From Asticcacaulis sp. (GTDB lineage: Bacteria > Pseudomonadota > Alphaproteobacteria > Caulobacterales > Caulobacteraceae): a DNA stretch of 47,275 nucleotides. Within the stretch, counting starts at the first letter, position 1, and each line of letters opens with the position of its first letter. The position numbers and the translations under genes are program-made. The stretch lies in NCBI RefSeq assembly GCF_027484505.1, contig NZ_JAIXSV010000349.1, positions 1-47,275 on the forward strand, read 5' to 3'. Under the pieces are notes generated by a model. That model had not been told where the DNA came from. It did not search any database and saw nothing but the letters and a program-made list of their open reading frames with translations. Shown one piece after another: positions 34,626-42,732 of the stretch.

Positions 34626-36875
34626 ATGTTGATGCACATGTCTCACATTCGCAATCGCAAGCACACTTCCAACCGTTACCTGACGGCCGCCCTGATGGCC
34701 GCGGCGGCGGTTCCGGCACTCTCCTCAGCGGCGCTGGCGCAGGACAAGAAGCTGGAAGGCGTCACCGTTACCGCAGACGACAACAGCTATAAGGCCGATG
34801 TTGTGTCATCGCCCAAGCAGACCCAGGCTCTGATCGACACGCCGCAGACCGTCAGCGTCATCAAGAAGGAAGTCCTTCAGCAGCAGCAGGCCGCGTCCCT
34901 GATGGAAGCCTTGCGCAATGTGCCGGGGATCACGGTTCAGATGGGCGAAAACGGCAATACGTCAGCCGGTGATACCTTCCAGATGCGTGGTTTCGACGCT
35001 TCGACCTCCGTGCTGGTCGATGGGGTGCGCGATATGAGTTCAGCCTCGCGCGATACTTTCAATCTTGAGCAGGTCGAAGTGATCCGGGGGGCCGGCGGGG
35101 CCGATATCGGGCGCGGGGCTTCTTCGGGTTATATCAATCTGGTGTCCAAGCACCCGACGCTTGAGGCGGCCGCTTCGGGCACGCTGGCGGCCTACAGTCA
35201 GGGCGGGGCGCGCGCCACCGTCGATGTCAACCGAGCCGTGGGTAAGACCAGCGGCCTGCGCCTCAACCTGATGGCCGAAGATGTGAATGCGGTGGGCCGC
35301 GACGAGGTGAAGAAGTCAGGCTATGCCGTGGCAGCGGCCTATGGCATCGGCATCGGTACGCCGACGCGCCTCTATGGCTTTGCGCAAGTGTCAAAGGGCG
35401 ACAATGTGCCCGACGGCGGCATTCCTTCGGTCGGCTATCCGGGTTTCTACAACGCCACGCCGGCCATTCAGGCCGCACCGCGTGTCGATCCCGAAAACTA
35501 CTACGGTTCGGTACGTGATTACGAAGATACGGAGTCTTCGCAATTTACGGTGAAGTTCGAGCACGACTTTGAGTCTGGCGTCTATATGACCAACACGACG
35601 CGCCTCAGCCGGACGTCGCTGGACCGCGTCCTGACCGGAGTGAGCACGGGCAATGCCGGGATCACCGCGACCAATCTCACTGACCGCTCGACCTGGACCG
35701 TCAACCGTTCGCGTCAGCATGTGGTCAAGGATAATGACGCCCTGATCAATGCGACCAACTTTACGGCTTCGGCGACTACGGGCGCCTTCACGCATGATCT
35801 GTCCTACGGTCTGGAGTTTTCGACGGAAAAGGTGGCGGTTTATGGCGTGAACGCCGTGACCCTGACCACCTCTCAGCAGGCCAATCTCTACAATCCGAAC
35901 CCTAATGTTGATCTGCCGGTCAATGGTCTCAATGGGACGCGCGCTTTCGTTAAGCTGAACGTGGGGTCCGCCTATCTGTTCGACACAATCCATTTCGGTG
36001 AAAAGTGGCTGTTCAATGCCGGGGTACGCGTCGATAGCTACGGCGTCACGACCAAAACTGCGACCAATAGCCGTATCGAGGGCGACGGCACCCTGACCAG
36101 CTATAAGGCCGGTCTGGTCTATAAGCCGGTCGAAACGGCCAGCCTGTATGTGGCCTATGCCAATTCAAAGACGCCTCCGGGCACGGTCAATCTGGGCGCT
36201 TCGACGACCACGGTTGGCGGTAGTGAAACCTCGACCAATATCAACAACCCGAATGTCGATCCGACTGAGACGCGCAACCTCGAAGCCGGGATCAAGTGGG
36301 ACGTCCTGTCGGGCCGCGTGTTGCTGACCGCCGCCTATTACTCGACCGAGCATCTGAACGAGTTTGTCGAAGATCCCTTCAACACGGGCTTTGGCGAAAA
36401 CTTCGGCAAGCGCACGGTCAAGGGCTTTGATCTGGGCGTGGTCGGCAAGATCACCGACAAGTGGAACCTGACCGCCGGTATCCAGACTATGGATACCGAG
36501 GTTGAAAGAGGTACGACGGGCACGAACGCCACCGGTGCGGTCACCCGCTGGTCGCCGGAACTGGCGGCTACCGTCTGGACCACCTATGAAATCTCGCCGA
36601 AGCTGACCCTTGGCGGCGGCGCGCGCTATACCGGTGAGCAGGTGCGCGCCAATACGCCGGGTGTTGATCTGGCGACCCAGAATGTGCCGTTCATCCCGGA
36701 ATACTGGGTGGTCGATGCCTACGGGTCTTACAAGCTGACGGATAAGGTGTCGGTGCAGTTGAACGTTTATAACCTGCTGGATGAGGACTATATCGCTACC
36801 TTGAACAATGGCGGTTCGCGTTTGATCCCCGGTGCGCCGCGTTCGGCCACTCTGACCCTGAACTATCAGTTCTAA
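34626..36875 (+). CDS. TonB-dependent siderophore receptor (catecholate type, Fiu/PiuA-like)
   Basis: A 749-residue outer-membrane receptor. The signal peptide ends ALA-QD (about residue 38). The plug has the siderophore-receptor signatures [76 protein letters not shown] and a [12 protein letters not shown] TonB-plug end. The barrel ends [35 protein letters not shown], the Fiu/FhuA-type finish with terminal Phe. Resemblance to Fiu/PiuA and adjacency to piuC suggest a catecholate or monomeric catechol-iron ligand. Three in-frame ATGs (34626, 34632, 34638) follow an AAAAG site, so the exact start is ambiguous. A Fur-type box lies upstream, and a terminator hairpin follows before piuC. Confidence 0.93.
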   Translation: MLMHMSHIRNRKHTSNRYLTAALMAAAAVPALSSAALAQDKKLEGVTVTADDNSYKADVVSSPKQTQALIDTPQTVSVIKKEVLQQQQAASLMEALRNVPGITVQMGENGNTSAGDTFQMRGFDASTSVLVDGVRDMSSASRDTFNLEQVEVIRGAGGADIGRGASSGYINLVSKHPTLEAAASGTLAAYSQGGARATVDVNRAVGKTSGLRLNLMAEDVNAVGRDEVKKSGYAVAAAYGIGIGTPTRLYGFAQVSKGDNVPDGGIPSVGYPGFYNATPAIQAAPRVDPENYYGSVRDYEDTESSQFTVKFEHDFESGVYMTNTTRLSRTSLDRVLTGVSTGNAGITATNLTDRSTWTVNRSRQHVVKDNDALINATNFTASATTGAFTHDLSYGLEFSTEKVAVYGVNAVTLTTSQQANLYNPNPNVDLPVNGLNGTRAFVKLNVGSAYLFDTIHFGEKWLFNAGVRVDSYGVTTKTATNSRIEGDGTLTSYKAGLVYKPVETASLYVAYANSKTPPGTVNLGASTTTVGGSETSTNINNPNVDPTETRNLEAGIKWDVLSGRVLLTAAYYSTEHLNEFVEDPFNTGFGENFGKRTVKGFDLGVVGKITDKWNLTAGIQTMDTEVERGTTGTNATGAVTRWSPELAATVWTTYEISPKLTLGGGARYTGEQVRANTPGVDLATQNVPFIPEYWVVDAYGSYKLTDKVSVQLNVYNLLDEDYIATLNNGGSRLIPGAPRSATLTLNYQF

Positions 36876-36948
36876 AATATCAGGGGCTGCGTCACTGTTT
36901 CGCAGGCGCGGCCCTTTCCACCTTTTATCAATCGCTTCATGATCTTCT

Positions 36949-36978
36949 GGCTCCGACCTTCCGGTCGGGGCCATTTTT
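36949..36978 (+). terminator. intrinsic terminator-like hairpin between receptor and piuC
   Basis: GGCTCCGACC (36949-36958) pairs over all ten positions (one T-G) with GGTCGGGGCC (36963-36972) around TTCC, followed by ATTTTTAT. It ends 14 nt before the piuC ATG, so it probably makes piuC expression lower than or conditional on read-through from the receptor gene. Confidence 0.8.
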
Positions 36979-36991
36979 ATATGAGTTCGCC

Positions 36992-37672
36992 ATGCTGCTG
37001 CATCTGCCTGAAGTCCTGACCCGCGAAGAGGTGGCCGAGATACGTGCTGCACTCGCTGAGGCGCGCTGGGCTGATGGCGCGGTCTCGGCGGGACCGCAGG
37101 CGCAGAAGGTCAAGCAAAACCGGCAACTGCCCGCCGATGCGCCTGAGGCGCGGATATTGGGTGAACGCATCGAGGCGGCGTTGCGTCGGCATCCGTTATT
37201 TCAGTCCGCTGCCCTGCCGCATATTGTCCTGACGCCGCGCTTTAATGCCTACGAAGGCGGCGGGCATTACGGCAATCACGTGGACAGCGCCCTGCACCGC
37301 GATCCGTTCAAGGGCCTCACCGCGCGCACCGACGTTTCAACCACGGTCTTCCTCAATGACCCCGGCGAATATGAGGGCGGCGAACTGATCGTCGAAGACA
37401 CCTATGGCGCGCATGAGGTCAAGCTGAACGCCGGGGATGCCATCCTCTACCCGTCCACCTCGTTGCATCGCGTCGAGCCGGTCACCCGTGGCGTGCGGCT
37501 GGCCTCCTTCCTGTGGACGCAAAGTCTGGTGAAAGACAGCGAGCAACGGCGGATGTTGTTTGAACTCGACATGACCATCCTGCGCCTGCGCAGCCAGTTG
37601 GGCGACAGCGAAGAGGTGGTAAGCCTCACCGCCCACTATCACAACCTCCTGCGGCAATGGGCGCAGATGTGA
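36992..37672 (+). CDS. piuC: PiuC-type Fe(II)/2-oxoglutarate-dependent hydroxylase
   Basis: A 226-residue PKHD-type dioxygenase (PiuC/YbiX family) usually found beside Fiu/PiuA siderophore receptors. The iron facial triad is visible as His96 and Asp98 in YGNHVDSAL and His159 in SLHRVEP; Arg169 in TRGVRLAS should bind 2-oxoglutarate. The family opening [14 protein letters not shown] and the [13 protein letters not shown] loop are intact, and length matches. It is probably cytosolic, perhaps modifying or processing an imported siderophore; the family's true substrate is unknown. It follows the receptor after a terminator-like hairpin, and its stop overlaps the next start (TGATG). Confidence 0.93.
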   Translation: MLLHLPEVLTREEVAEIRAALAEARWADGAVSAGPQAQKVKQNRQLPADAPEARILGERIEAALRRHPLFQSAALPHIVLTPRFNAYEGGGHYGNHVDSALHRDPFKGLTARTDVSTTVFLNDPGEYEGGELIVEDTYGAHEVKLNAGDAILYPSTSLHRVEPVTRGVRLASFLWTQSLVKDSEQRRMLFELDMTILRLRSQLGDSEEVVSLTAHYHNLLRQWAQM

Positions 37673-38769
37673 TGTCCCCCAAGTCCCCCCTGACGGTCAT
37701 TCCTCCGGATATCGTAGCGGTTTCAGACTACGAAGCCTATGCGCGTGAGCGGCTGAGCGATATGGCCTGGGCCTATCTTCAGGCCGGGGCCGGGGATGAA
37801 CACACGGTCCGCCGCAATGTCGAGGCCTTTTCCGAAATCCTCCTGAAAGGGCGGGTGCTGGGGGCGGTCTCCGGAGGGCACACGCGCCTGAGCTTGTTCG
37901 GCCATGTCTATGAACATCCTATCTTTTTAGCCCCCGTGGCCTATCAGAAACTGTTTCATAGTGACGGCGAACGCGCCACGGCTTTGGGGGCAGCGGTGAC
38001 CCAGACCCTGATGGTGCTTTCGACCCTATCGACCGTCACCCTGGAAGAGGTGGCTCAGGCCGAAACCACGCCGCCTCTGTGGTTTCAGCTTTATCTTCAG
38101 GCCGATCACGGCGTGTCGCTTGACCTCATCCATCGGGCTGAGCGCGAAGGCTATCGCGCGCTGGTCATCACGGTCGATGCAGCCATGGCCGGGGTGCGCA
38201 ACCGCGAACAGCGCGCGGGGTTTCGTCTGCCGCCGCACCTGTCGGCGGTCAATCTGCCGTCACCGTCGCCCGTGCCTACCGCCGCACCGGGTCAAAGCCG
38301 TGTCTTCGACGGTTTGATGAAGACGGCCCCCGGCTGGGACGACATCGAATGGGTGCTGTCTGAGGCGCGTTTGCCGGTCATCCTCAAGGGCATTATGGCC
38401 CCGGAGGACGCCGACCACGCCTGCCGTATGGGGGTGCATGGGCTGATCGTCTCCAATCACGGGGGGCGGGTGCTCGATACCTTGCCGGCAGCCATTGAAG
38501 CCTTGCCCGCCGTAGCGGCGGCCGTGGCGGGACGGGTGCCCATCCTGCTCGATGGTGGTATCCGGCGCGGCAGCGATGTGTTCAAGGCGCTGGCTTTGGG
38601 AGCTTCGGCGGTGCTGATCGGGCGTCCTTACGTGCAGGCCCTAGCCGCCGCCGGGCCTCTGGGTGTGGCCCATGCGATACGCACGCTGCGCGAAGAACTG
38701 GAAGTGGTCATGGCCCTGTCGGGAACGCCGACACTGGAGCGTATAAGGCCTGAACATCTGTCGATTTAA
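37672..38769 (+). CDS. FMN-dependent alpha-hydroxy-acid oxidase/dehydrogenase (LldD family)
   Basis: A 365-residue TIM-barrel flavoenzyme of the L-lactate dehydrogenase/glycolate oxidase family. Visible are YLQAGAGDEHTVRRN near the N-terminus, PVAYQKLFHSDGE, WFQLYLQADHG, VITVDAAMAGVRNREQRAGF, and the active-site run VILKGIMAPEDA ... GLIVSNHGGRVLDTLPA, containing the catalytic His and FMN/substrate Arg, then ILLDGGIRRGSDVFKALALGA. Many lactate oxidising members look like this, but substrate specificity is not readable. Start taken at 37672, where its ATG overlaps the piuC stop (TGATG); an alternative ATG is at 37657. Its presence in an iron-acquisition operon is unusual and suggests oxidation of a hydroxy acid such as a siderophore or lactate/citrate-type ligand fragment. 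Confidence 0.88.
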   Translation: MSPKSPLTVIPPDIVAVSDYEAYARERLSDMAWAYLQAGAGDEHTVRRNVEAFSEILLKGRVLGAVSGGHTRLSLFGHVYEHPIFLAPVAYQKLFHSDGERATALGAAVTQTLMVLSTLSTVTLEEVAQAETTPPLWFQLYLQADHGVSLDLIHRAEREGYRALVITVDAAMAGVRNREQRAGFRLPPHLSAVNLPSPSPVPTAAPGQSRVFDGLMKTAPGWDDIEWVLSEARLPVILKGIMAPEDADHACRMGVHGLIVSNHGGRVLDTLPAAIEALPAVAAAVAGRVPILLDGGIRRGSDVFKALALGASAVLIGRPYVQALAAAGPLGVAHAIRTLREELEVVMALSGTPTLERIRPEHLSI

Positions 38770-38809
38770 GGTGTTTTGCTGCCTTGCAAAAAGCGGGGCG
38801 CCTTGATAA

Positions 38810-38824
38810 TGAGAATGATTATTA
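38810..38824 (+). promoter_or_regulatory. Fur-type box upstream of the PepSY-DUF2271-apbE-reductase operon
   Basis: TGAGAATGATTATTA fits the 7-1-7 Fur dyad at 12 of 14 defined positions. The longer 38805-38823 stretch, GATAATGAGAATGATTATT, fits the classical 19-bp Fur box at 16 of 19. It lies 18 nt before the PepSY gene start, where bound Fur would block transcription. The best of the four boxes in this locus. Confidence 0.75.
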
Positions 38825-38842
38825 AATAGAGCCCCAAGCCTG

Positions 38843-39463
38843 ATGACGACCCCGTTTAAACCGACTCCTTCCTTTTGGCGCAATCAGCTACGCCAATGGC
38901 ACTGGATATCCTCCGCCCTTTGTCTGGTCGGCATGATCCTTTTTTCGGTCAGCGGCTTTACGCTCAACCACGCCAGCCTCATCGAGGCCAAGCCGCAGGT
39001 CACCAACTGGGAAAAGGAACTCAGTGCGCAGACGCTGGCGCTTTTGCCGAGGGCGCAGGATAAGACGCGTCTGCCGAACGATCTGGCTAAGGCGCTGAAG
39101 GCCGATACGGGGGTCGATGTCTCAAAAGTTCTGCCCGAAGTCTCTGATGGCGAACTCTATTTTGCCATGCCGGGACCGGGCTTTGACGAATGGATGAGCG
39201 TCGAGCGAGACACGGGCTATGCGACCTACGAAAAGAGCCATCGCGGCTTTATTGCGGTCCTCAACGACCTGCATAAGGGGCGTAATGCCGGCCCGGCCTG
39301 GAGCCTGTTTATCGACATCATCGCCATTGCCTCTGTCATCTTCTGCATTACGGGGCTGGGTCTTCTGTGGATCTATGCGCGGGGGCGGCGCATCACCTGG
39401 CCGCTGGTCGGTCTGGGCACCATCGTGCCCTTCATCCTCTTCCTTCTGTTTATTCATGCGTGA
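38843..39463 (+). CDS. PepSY-associated transmembrane protein (predicted electron carrier)
   Basis: A 206-residue inner-membrane protein of the PepSY-TM family. Membrane helices are about 22-41 (ALCLVGMILFSVSGF), 151-176 and 186-204, with a periplasmic domain between the first and second carrying the PepSY-like fold. Histidines lie at the membrane faces: His20 in RQWHW, His43 in TLNH, His133 in KSHRG and His144 in LNDLHKGRNAG, the pattern of haem-binding PepSY proteins. Predicted role is passing electrons across the membrane from the reductase encoded downstream to the periplasmic DUF2271 protein. Haem binding is inferred. First gene of the operon, 8 nt before DUF2271, with a Fur-type box directly upstream. 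Confidence 0.88.
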   Translation: MTTPFKPTPSFWRNQLRQWHWISSALCLVGMILFSVSGFTLNHASLIEAKPQVTNWEKELSAQTLALLPRAQDKTRLPNDLAKALKADTGVDVSKVLPEVSDGELYFAMPGPGFDEWMSVERDTGYATYEKSHRGFIAVLNDLHKGRNAGPAWSLFIDIIAIASVIFCITGLGLLWIYARGRRITWPLVGLGTIVPFILFLLFIHA

Positions 39464-39471
39464 GGTTTATC

Positions 39472-39978
39472 ATGTTCGCTAAAGCCGCCATCTGGACGAC
39501 GGTCCTCAGCGTCGGTGCGGTGGGTGCCGCTCAGGCCGGGACCGTAACCGTCGATGTCGAAGTGCCGCGTCTCAACGTCGCCGAATACCATAAGCCCTAT
39601 GTGGCGGCGTGGATCGAAGACGGCGCGGGCGCGCACAAATCGAACCTGTTTGTCTGGTATCAGGTGGGTAAGGGCGACAAGTGGCTGAAAGACCTGCGCA
39701 CCTGGTGGCGCAAGTCGGGCCGTGACCTCAGTGCTTCGGAGGTCAGCGGTCTGTCGTCGGCCACCAAGGCGCCCGGTCGCCAGACGGCGAAGATCGACAC
39801 CGCGGCTTTGAAGGGCCTGACGCCCGGTGACTACGTGCTGAACGTCGAAGCGTCGCGCGAAGGCGGCGGCCGCGAAGTGGTCAAGGCACCGTTCAAGTGG
39901 GACGGCAAGAAGGCCGTGGCAGCTTCGACCAAAGGCACGACCGAGCTGGGTGCCGTGGCGTTCACCATTAAGCCGTAA
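39472..39978 (+). CDS. DUF2271 periplasmic protein, predicted flavinylated electron carrier
   Basis: A 168-residue exported DUF2271 protein. Signal peptide 1-22 (cleavage before GTVTVDVEVP), then the family core with YHKPYVAAWIEDGAGAHKSNLFVWYQVGKGDKWLKDLRTWWRKSG. DUF2271 members often carry a DxxTGATrxPG motif like the flavinylation site of ApbE substrates. Here the aligned stretch is S92-G-L-S-S-A-T98-K-A-P-G: the acceptor threonine (Thr98) and the APG tail are kept, but the usual Asp and Gly are Ser. So covalent FMN is plausible, not certain. The ATG at 39472 has GAGG 8 nt ahead. It lies between the PepSY gene and apbE, the modifying enzyme; predicted to hand electrons to periplasmic ferric siderophore. 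Confidence 0.88.
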   Translation: MFAKAAIWTTVLSVGAVGAAQAGTVTVDVEVPRLNVAEYHKPYVAAWIEDGAGAHKSNLFVWYQVGKGDKWLKDLRTWWRKSGRDLSASEVSGLSSATKAPGRQTAKIDTAALKGLTPGDYVLNVEASREGGGREVVKAPFKWDGKKAVAASTKGTTELGAVAFTIKP

Positions 39979-40137
39979 TACCAAGGGTCATTGGAAATGA
40001 CTCTTGGTATTCCTTTCGAGAATGTCTCATGTAGCTGATACATATGAGACATTCTCGAGTTTTCAACGGCCGGATGCGGTCAGCATCTTCGGCCGTTGGT
40101 ATAAGTTGTCTATACCTCTCCCGGCACGCCGGGGGAG
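39977..40137 (+). repeat. array of strong hairpins between DUF2271 and apbE
   Basis: The 171-nt gap is mostly stem-loops. Hairpin 1 (39977-40011) has a 16-bp stem with one G-T pair and a GGA loop, and includes the DUF2271 stop codon. Hairpin 2 (40017-40057) has a perfect 14-bp stem CGAGAATGTCTCAT/ATGAGACATTCTCG. Hairpin 3 (40064-40098) pairs CAACGGCCG/CGGCCGTTG and GATGC/GCATC with a TT bulge. A fourth GC hairpin lies near 40117-40137. There is no T tract. It could be an intergenic repeat, RNA-stability element or regulatory structure; it does not show the conserved FMN-riboswitch core. Confidence 0.7.
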
Positions 40138-40149
40138 CCGGTATATTAA

Positions 40150-41148
40150 ATGACCCAAACTGACACCTTAACACAACGGCGCGTTCTGGTTCCGGCGTTG
40201 ATCACGCCGCCGGAAGACGTATCGGCGTGCCTGCTGTGCGAAGTGTCAGGCAAGGCCTTTGCCACGACGTGGCAGGTGCGGCTTTTCAGCGAGGGGCCGG
40301 TCGATCGGCAGGGCCTTTGCCAGCGGATTCAGGCCATACTCGACCGCATCGACGCTGAAATGTCGCCCTATCGCGCCGATTCCGATTTGACCCGCTTCAA
40401 TGAGGCCAAGGCAGGGGCGTTTGTACCCCTGCCGCCTATGCTGATGCAGGTCATCGCCCACGCGCTTGATATGGCGCGTCTTACGGACGGGGCCTTCGAT
40501 CCCGCCTTGCTGGAAGCCGTTGAACTGTGGGGCTTCGGGGCGAAGATCGTGCCTGAAGGTCTGCCGACCCTACAGGCGCGCGCCGCACTCAAACAACGTC
40601 AGGACTGGCGCGCCCTCGACTGGCGGCCCGATGGGCTGATCAAACCCGAAGGCCTCAAACTCGACCTGTGTGGTATCGCCAAGGGCTACGCGGTCGATGC
40701 CGTGACCGACATGCTCAAGGCAACGTTGGGGGTGCGTTCGGCGCTGATCGAGATTGGTGGCGAATTGAAAGCGTTTGGCGTGCGCGCCGAAGGTCAGCCG
40801 TGGTGGGTCGAAATCGAGCGCGCTGATCCGGCGCACACTGAAACCCTTGTCGCCCTCTGCGATCTGGCTGTGGCCACCACGGGCGACAGCCAACGCTATT
40901 TCATCCATGACGGCGTGCGCCTGTCGCACACGATCGACGCCGCCACTGCCGCCCCGGTGCAAAGCGGTATCCGTCAGGTCAGCGTCTTTGATGCCCAATG
41001 CTGGCGCGCCGATGCGCTGGCCACCGCCCTGATGGTGATGGGCGAACATCGTGCCATGTCTTTTGCGCAAACCCATGCTATCCCTTGTCTGATGGGGCTG
41101 AGCGACGGGCGTGAGGTCCTGAGCCCGGCCCTTGAGGATTGGCTATGA
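40150..41148 (+). CDS. apbE: FAD:protein FMN transferase (ApbE)
   Basis: ApbE transfers FMN from FAD onto a threonine or serine of target proteins. The 332-residue product has the family motifs: IDAEMSPYRADSDLTRFNEA, DGAFDPALLEAVELWGFG, LDLCGIAKGYAVDAV, ALIEIGGELKAFGVRAEGQPWWVEIE, LAVATTGDSQRYF, and SHTIDAATAAP with the Mg-binding Asp, then DALATALMVMG. Most ApbE proteins are exported lipoproteins, but here a stop codon (TAA) directly precedes the ATG and no signal peptide is present, so it should be cytosolic unless the start is wrong. Its neighbours suggest DUF2271 as the substrate. Its stop overlaps the next start by 4 nt (ATGA). A region of strong hairpins precedes it. Confidence 0.94.
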   Translation: MTQTDTLTQRRVLVPALITPPEDVSACLLCEVSGKAFATTWQVRLFSEGPVDRQGLCQRIQAILDRIDAEMSPYRADSDLTRFNEAKAGAFVPLPPMLMQVIAHALDMARLTDGAFDPALLEAVELWGFGAKIVPEGLPTLQARAALKQRQDWRALDWRPDGLIKPEGLKLDLCGIAKGYAVDAVTDMLKATLGVRSALIEIGGELKAFGVRAEGQPWWVEIERADPAHTETLVALCDLAVATTGDSQRYFIHDGVRLSHTIDAATAAPVQSGIRQVSVFDAQCWRADALATALMVMGEHRAMSFAQTHAIPCLMGLSDGREVLSPALEDWL

Positions 41149-42458
41149 TCGACTTCGTTACGACCGATCCGCTGCGTGTGGGACTGGCCGCCGGGGCCGG
41201 CGTGTTGTGGATGCTCATGAGCGGCGTAATGCTGACGCGCGGACGCACCCGTGCGTCGGCCGTGGCCGTCGATGCCCTGATCCTCTCAGCCTCGCAGACC
41301 GGTCAGGCCGAAGAACTGGCGCGCCACACGCAGAAGGCGTTGAGCACGGGCGGTCTGACCACGCGCCTGATGTCGCTGGGCAAGGCAACGGCCGAAGACC
41401 TGCAACAGGCAAAACTAGTACTGGTGGTGGCCTCGACCACCGGCGTTGGCGATGCTCCGGACGAGGGGGCGGCCTTTGAGCGTGCGATTATGTCTGCGCG
41501 TCCGGACCTGTCGGCGCAGAGCTTTGCCGTGCTGGCGCTGGGCGATCGCAGCTATGAAGATTTCTGCGCCTTTGGTCATCGCGTGCACGACTGGTTCACT
41601 GCTTGCGGGGCGACGGCCAAAAAGCCAATTACCGAGGTTGATGATCTCGACGCACAGGCCCTGAAACAGTGGGACTCCTACCTCAAGGAGTGGGGCGGGG
41701 CGGCGATGCAAGCGGATAATCCCTTTGCTGCCGCAACCCTGATCGCGCGTGAACGGTTGAATCCCAACAGCGAGGCGGCGGGGCTTTACGCCATTGATTT
41801 CGCAATACCCGAAGGCGCGACCTGGGTGGCCGGTGATCTGGCGGAAATCCTGACGCCGTCCGGGCATCGTCGTGACTATTCCATCGCCTCCCTGCCCGAA
41901 GAGGGACGGGTGCGCCTGTTTGTGCGTGAAGTCATCAAGGCCGATGGTTCACGTGGCGAAGGCTCCGGCCTGCTGACGACGCTTCCCCTGGGCGAAAACG
42001 TGCCGCTGCGGTTGAAAACGCACAAGGGCTTCCATGCCCCGACGGGCGACGGCCCGGTGCTGCTGATCGCCGCCGGGTCGGGTGTGGCCGGATTGCGGCC
42101 ACATCTGCTGGAACTGGCCGGGCGGGGTCGGGCGTGCTGGCTGATCTATGGTGAGCGTCATCCGCTGCACGATGGACGCCTGTCTGAGGAGATGCGTGGC
42201 TGGCAACAAGGCGGGCGTATCCGCAAGCTGGATCTGGCTTTTTCGCGCCCTGACGATGGCGTGAAAACCTATGTGCAGGATGTGGTGGCGCAGCAGGCCG
42301 CCGCCATACGCGACTGGCTGGGAGCGGGCGGCAGCGTGCTGGTCTGCGGCGGGCTGGATATGGGACGCGGCGTCGATGCGGCGCTGAAAGCGGCTTTGGG
42401 GGCTGACTGGCTGGACGGGGCGCTCAGCGATGGGCGTTATCGCCGCGATCTGTACTGA
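41145..42458 (+). CDS. membrane-anchored diflavin reductase (flavodoxin + ferredoxin-NADP reductase domains)
   Basis: A 437-residue NADPH-dependent flavoprotein like the flavoprotein subunit of sulfite reductase or cytochrome P450 reductase, but compact. One N-terminal membrane helix (about 12-31) anchors it. A flavodoxin domain follows (44-185: LILSASQTGQAEELA, VASTTGVGDAPDEG, LALGDRSYEDFCAFG). The FAD/NADP reductase domain (190-437) shows RDYSIASLPEEG (FAD), GEGSGLLTTLPLGENV, LLIAAGSGVAGLRPHL (NADP) and WLIYGERHP. This is the same arrangement seen in PepSY-linked reductases. Predicted to collect electrons from cytosolic NADPH and feed the PepSY protein. Start at 41145, where the ATG overlaps the apbE stop (GAGG 7 nt ahead). 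A strong terminator follows. Confidence 0.92.
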   Translation: MIDFVTTDPLRVGLAAGAGVLWMLMSGVMLTRGRTRASAVAVDALILSASQTGQAEELARHTQKALSTGGLTTRLMSLGKATAEDLQQAKLVLVVASTTGVGDAPDEGAAFERAIMSARPDLSAQSFAVLALGDRSYEDFCAFGHRVHDWFTACGATAKKPITEVDDLDAQALKQWDSYLKEWGGAAMQADNPFAAATLIARERLNPNSEAAGLYAIDFAIPEGATWVAGDLAEILTPSGHRRDYSIASLPEEGRVRLFVREVIKADGSRGEGSGLLTTLPLGENVPLRLKTHKGFHAPTGDGPVLLIAAGSGVAGLRPHLLELAGRGRACWLIYGERHPLHDGRLSEEMRGWQQGGRIRKLDLAFSRPDDGVKTYVQDVVAQQAAAIRDWLGAGGSVLVCGGLDMGRGVDAALKAALGADWLDGALSDGRYRRDLY

Positions 42459-42473
42459 TCCCTCCTGAAAAAG

Positions 42474-42500
42474 AACCCGCCTCACAAAGAGGCGGGTTTT
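42474..42500 (+). terminator. rho-independent terminator of the PepSY-DUF2271-apbE-reductase operon
   Basis: AACCCGCCTC (42474-42483) pairs perfectly with GAGGCGGGTT (42489-42498) around ACAAA, followed by TT. It starts 16 nt after the reductase stop. Confidence 0.92.
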
Positions 42501-42614
42501 GAGTGCACCGAGGATAATTGAGCGACAAGACGTCTCTCAGAAAGCGCCGGAAGGGGAGGCTGTCCGGTCCCGAACGCTTGAGACCATCTAACCCTGATTA
42601 AGTGCATTCGTCAA

Positions 42615-42629
42615 TGAGAATTATTCGCA
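42615..42629 (+). promoter_or_regulatory. Fur-type box upstream of the small secreted protein gene
   Basis: TGAGAATTATTCGCA fits TGATAATnATTATCA at 11 of 14 defined positions and shares AATTATTCGCA with the box at 34528-34542. It is 104 nt upstream of the start at 42733. A short dyad TTACACTTGTAA follows at 42689-42700. Confidence 0.6.
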
Positions 42630-42732
42630 TTATCGATTTGGCAGGGTTCCGTTCACGGAAATGCGAATAGGCGATGCGGCGATTTCGGTTACACTTGTAA
42701 ACTGAAACAACAACCGCGAGGGTAAAAACCGA

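Noticed and set aside
36992-38769. L-lactate utilisation operon (lldD) reading of the FMN oxidase
   Set aside because: No lactate permease or lld regulator is nearby; the gene is coupled to piuC in an iron locus, so a plain lactate role is not supported.
39977-40149. FMN riboswitch before apbE
   Set aside because: An attractive idea given the flavin genes, but the conserved riboswitch core (AGGATAT, GGGGCAGGGTGAAATTCCC-like segments) is absent; only simple hairpins are present.
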